From: Acinetobacter seifertii | Lineage (GTDB): Bacteria; Pseudomonadota; Gammaproteobacteria; Pseudomonadales; Moraxellaceae | Assembly: GCF_000368065.1 (NCBI RefSeq) | Contig: NZ_KB851200.1 | Location: 1,729,204 to 1,793,203 of the forward strand | Direction: 5' to 3' | Length of the DNA stretch: 64,000 bases | Shown: piece after piece, positions 61,854 to 64,000 of the stretch | Layout: every line of letters starts with the position of its first letter | Numbering within the stretch: position 1 is the first letter of the stretch | Position numbers and translations under genes: made by a program | The notes under the pieces: generated by a model | What the model was told of the DNA's origin: nothing | Database searches by the model: none | The model's input: only the letters and a program-made list of their open reading frames with translations

Positions 61854-62177
61854 ATGACCTTTGTTGTCACTGAAAATTGTATTAAATGTAAATACCAAGA
61901 TTGCGTAGAAGTTTGTCCTGTAGACTGTTTTTACGAAGGTCCGAATTTCCTAGTGATTAATCCGGATGAATGTATTGACTGTGCATTATGTGAACCAGAA
62001 TGCCCTGCAAATGCAATTTTCTCTGAAGATGAGTTACCAGAAGGTCAGGAAGTATTTATTGAATTAAATGCAGATCTTTCTCAAAAGTGGCCTAACATTA
62101 CTCAAATTGGTGACCAACCTGCTGACCGTGAAGAATGGAACGGCAAACCAGATAAGTTACAGTATCTAGAAAAATAA
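61854..62177 (+). CDS. fdxA: 7Fe-8S ferredoxin FdxA
   Basis: The product is 107 residues. Two cluster motifs are present: the altered first site [18 protein letters not shown] and the standard second site [12 protein letters not shown]. The C-terminal [21 protein letters not shown] extension is typical of FdxA. It carries one 3Fe-4S and one 4Fe-4S cluster and transfers electrons in the cytoplasm. The upstream gap 61509-61853 is AT-rich without a gene. A terminator follows. Confidence 0.96.
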   Translation: MTFVVTENCIKCKYQDCVEVCPVDCFYEGPNFLVINPDECIDCALCEPECPANAIFSEDELPEGQEVFIELNADLSQKWPNITQIGDQPADREEWNGKPDKLQYLEK

Positions 62178-62181
62178 TTTC

Positions 62182-62211
62182 AAAAAAGATCAGCAACCGC
62201 TGATCTTTTTT
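62182..62211 (+). terminator. terminator of fdxA
   Basis: GATCAGC-AACC-GCTGATC flanked by A-run and T-run, 11 nt after the fdxA stop. Confidence 0.92.
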
Positions 62212-62308
62212 ATACCCTATTCAAACATTTCATTGCAAATTCCTCGTAATTTGTGCACTGTTTTGCATTAAAATAAGCGCAATATTTATTAAGCTTTTGA
62301 TTTTTCTT

Positions 62309-63031
62309 ATGCGGAAGTTTTTGCAGAGTATGTTGCCCTTATCCATAATCCCAGCGATTATGGTAGGTTGCGTCAGCTCTCCCCAACACACAACAACAGG
62401 CAAAACCTCTCCACACGGTAAACGCATTTTTATTCCTCAAGAGCGCGTTATTATCGAACGTCCTATTCCACCTAAAGTTGAGCCTGCTTCTTATCGTGCC
62501 TGGTTAAATACTGGCGATCATTATGAACGTGTACGAGAATATGAAAAATTTCTAGCGCGTAATAATGTTGCAGGCATCGTACCAAGCTTTGAATTATTAA
62601 GATCAGCTCGCGATTGGCTAAAATGTGGCAGTTCAGAATATGCTGTACCAAACCGTGAACTTTGGAATAACTCTTTATCGACTTTACGTGTCTTTAAATA
62701 TTTAATTGCGGCAAAAGTTCTAACTGACTTTGAAGTAACCTCGGTGTATCGTGATTTACCTTTAAATCAGTGTGCTGGTGGTGCAAGTTCGTCTAAGCAT
62801 TTGTTTAACTCAGCCATCGATTTTCGTATTGGGCCAGAAGTTCCACAGCCACAAGACTATGCATTTATTGAAAATACAAAGTTTAAATTGTGTCAGTTCT
62901 GGGCTCAACATGGCCAGAGTTTAAACCTAGGTATTGGTTTATATAGTTCAGGACAAATCCATATTGATACTCAAGGCTATCGTACTTGGGGGCCTGACTT
63001 AACCCGTAATACTTCAATGTGTAATTTTTAA
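62309..63031 (+). CDS. M15-type D-Ala-D-Ala carboxypeptidase-like lipoprotein
   Basis: The product is 240 residues from MRKFLQSMLPLSIIPAIMVG; a TTG start 12 nt earlier is less likely. A lipobox (IMVGC) gives a lipid-anchored Cys near residue 21. The C-terminal peptidase domain has the zinc motifs of M15 enzymes: SSKHLFNSAIDFRIGPE (H-x6-D) and GQIHIDTQGYRTWGP (final His). It probably trims peptidoglycan peptides in the periplasm. Length and motifs look complete. Terminator downstream at 63041-63072. Confidence 0.85.
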   Translation: MRKFLQSMLPLSIIPAIMVGCVSSPQHTTTGKTSPHGKRIFIPQERVIIERPIPPKVEPASYRAWLNTGDHYERVREYEKFLARNNVAGIVPSFELLRSARDWLKCGSSEYAVPNRELWNNSLSTLRVFKYLIAAKVLTDFEVTSVYRDLPLNQCAGGASSSKHLFNSAIDFRIGPEVPQPQDYAFIENTKFKLCQFWAQHGQSLNLGIGLYSSGQIHIDTQGYRTWGPDLTRNTSMCNF

Positions 63032-63040
63032 AATTATTAT

Positions 63041-63072
63041 CCCCTAATACACTTTTGTATCAGGGGATTTTT
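63041..63072 (+). terminator. terminator of the M15 peptidase gene
   Basis: CCCCTAATACA pairs with TGTATCAGGGG (one mismatch), followed by ATTTTTG. Confidence 0.88.
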
Positions 63073-63227
63073 GTTGTTCTCATTTATATAACCCAATAAG
63101 AAAAACGCTGAAATTAATTACGAATTTGTACATTCCATAATCAACCAAAATTTCTTAATCCGAAGATTTTTGCACTCTAGTCATAAACGTTTAAAATAAG
63201 CCTATCAACATACAGGTAAATTTGACT

Positions 63228-63896
63228 ATGCAGCAGTTGTGGACAGACATTGACGAATATATCGACTCACATTTAATTCCCGAAGATCCTCGACTCGACT
63301 TTGCATTAAAAAATACCGACGAACACGGCTTTTCAAATCATCTTGCGGTTGCTCCAAACCAAGGGATGTTCTTGCAAATGCTTATTCAGATGAATAATTG
63401 TAAGCGTGTTTTAGAAATTGGAACTTTTGCTGCCTACAGTACGATTTGGTTAGGACGTGCCCTGCCTGAAGACGGTTATTTACTGACTATTGAAGGCCGT
63501 GATACTCATGCAGAAATGGCTCAAAAAAATATCGACCATGCGAATCTTCCTGTAAAAGTTGAGCTAAAAGCAGGCCGTGCTGCAGATATCCTTTCAGCAA
63601 TTGACCCACAGTCAATTCAACCTTTCGATTTTATATTTATTGATGCCGATAAACAGGGTTATCCTGAATATTTGGAACTCAGCTTAAAGTTTTCAAAATC
63701 AGGCACAATTATTGTGCTAGACAATGTCATCCGTGGTGGCGATATTTTAAATCCTGAAAACAAAAAACCGAGTATTGAAGGTATTCGCGAAACTTTTAAA
63801 GCCCTCGAAAATCATCCGCAAATTCTGTCTTGCACAGCTTTACAAACGGTTGGCTCAAAAGGTCATGATGGTTTCGCTATAGCGATAGTGAAATAA
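63228..63896 (+). CDS. class I SAM-dependent O-methyltransferase
   Basis: The product is 222 residues from MQQLWTDIDEYIDSHLIP; a TTG 6 nt earlier is an alternative start. The COG4122 fold is clear: RVLEIGTFAAYSTIWLGRAL (SAM loop), YLLTIEGRDTHAEMAQKNI, FDFIFIDADKQGYPEYL (metal Asp) and GTIIVLDNVIRGGDI. Catechol-type or caffeoyl-CoA-type O-methyltransferases are the relatives; the substrate is unknown. It is a single gene. 63897-64000 is AT-rich with no gene. Confidence 0.9.
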   Translation: MQQLWTDIDEYIDSHLIPEDPRLDFALKNTDEHGFSNHLAVAPNQGMFLQMLIQMNNCKRVLEIGTFAAYSTIWLGRALPEDGYLLTIEGRDTHAEMAQKNIDHANLPVKVELKAGRAADILSAIDPQSIQPFDFIFIDADKQGYPEYLELSLKFSKSGTIIVLDNVIRGGDILNPENKKPSIEGIRETFKALENHPQILSCTALQTVGSKGHDGFAIAIVK

Positions 63897-64000
63897 TGAT
63901 CAAAAAATCATCTTTTTTATTTTATTATTTATAATCAATAGATTACTTTTATTACCCTCGCTTTTCCATATAGTTATCCACAACATTTGCGGATAACTAT

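Noticed and set aside
1..64000. CRISPR arrays, tRNA and rRNA genes
   Set aside because: No regularly spaced repeats and no cloverleaf or rRNA-like sequence were noticed on either strand.

Overview
The window looks like chromosomal DNA of an Acinetobacter species, most likely of the A. baumannii/calcoaceticus group. The base composition is AT-rich, and the gene set fits: mutS next to fdxA, a CydAB-type oxidase with a DUF2474 subunit, a Zur-linked folE2 cluster, DUF2946 proteins, and acinetobacter-like IS3 and IS66 elements. No tRNA, rRNA, CRISPR array or replication origin was seen.

Region 1 (1-4.7 kb) starts with the 5' part of a LysR regulator. It then holds a five-gene minus-strand operon: a secreted Cys-repeat peptide, a DUF692/MNIO enzyme, a DUF2063 partner, an ECF sigma factor and a small zinc-finger anti-sigma factor. 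This is a metallophore-type RiPP locus of the bufferin/oxazolin kind. A doxX gene reads away from it, and both directions carry a TGTAA-N16-CGWCTAA promoter, so the sigma factor probably drives both sides. Region 2 (4.7-9 kb) holds a FemAB/GNAT-like protein coupled to an arginase-fold protein, a small anchored protein, and an IS3-family element with 26-bp ends and an AAT target duplication.

Region 3 (9.2-12.8 kb) holds a TetR gene preceded by a roughly 450-nt structured RNA with its own promoter and terminator, then a secreted class A beta-lactamase-fold protein. The TetR + RNA module recurs at 34.0-35.1 kb, with a decayed third copy at 35.7-35.9 kb. Comparing the two full copies shows compensatory base changes in long-range helices. 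This is the most novel item in the window. Region 4 (12.8-17.8 kb) is a patch of small unknown genes with fragments of broken ones, resembling a decayed effector/immunity area.

Region 5 (18-33 kb) is metabolic and transport: TetR, a cold-shock protein with a long leader, a glutamine amidotransferase, a cystathionine lyase-like enzyme with an Lrp regulator, ppnP, an SDR, a PEP-mutase-family enzyme, a Fur-box siderophore receptor with a secreted partner, a spore-coat-U protein, DUF2147, and an aromatic-acid MFS carrier. Region 6 (32.6-36 kb) is repeat-rich: a secreted alpha/beta hydrolase lies between two tetR 3' ends, and a CPCC protein lies between two near-identical 111-bp repeats. Region 7 (36-44 kb) combines PepSY, a TonB receptor and two His-rich DUF2946 proteins (probably metal uptake) with a cytochrome bd operon that has a short leader ORF, a DUF2474 subunit and an XRE gene.

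Region 8 (44-47 kb) is a zinc-sparing cluster behind a perfect 30-bp Zur-like palindrome: folE2, a gamma-carbonic anhydrase and a dihydroorotase paralog with an in-frame stop. Region 9 (47-55.5 kb) has a lipid A acyltransferase, an EAL-domain gene broken twice (IS66 and a poly-A frameshift), a Ca2+/Na+ antiporter behind a yybP-ykoY manganese riboswitch, and a CDF zinc exporter. Region 10 (55.5-64 kb) holds an MFS/LysR divergent pair, mutS, a GNAT gene that appears to start at AUU, fdxA, an M15-type lipoprotein peptidase and an O-methyltransferase.
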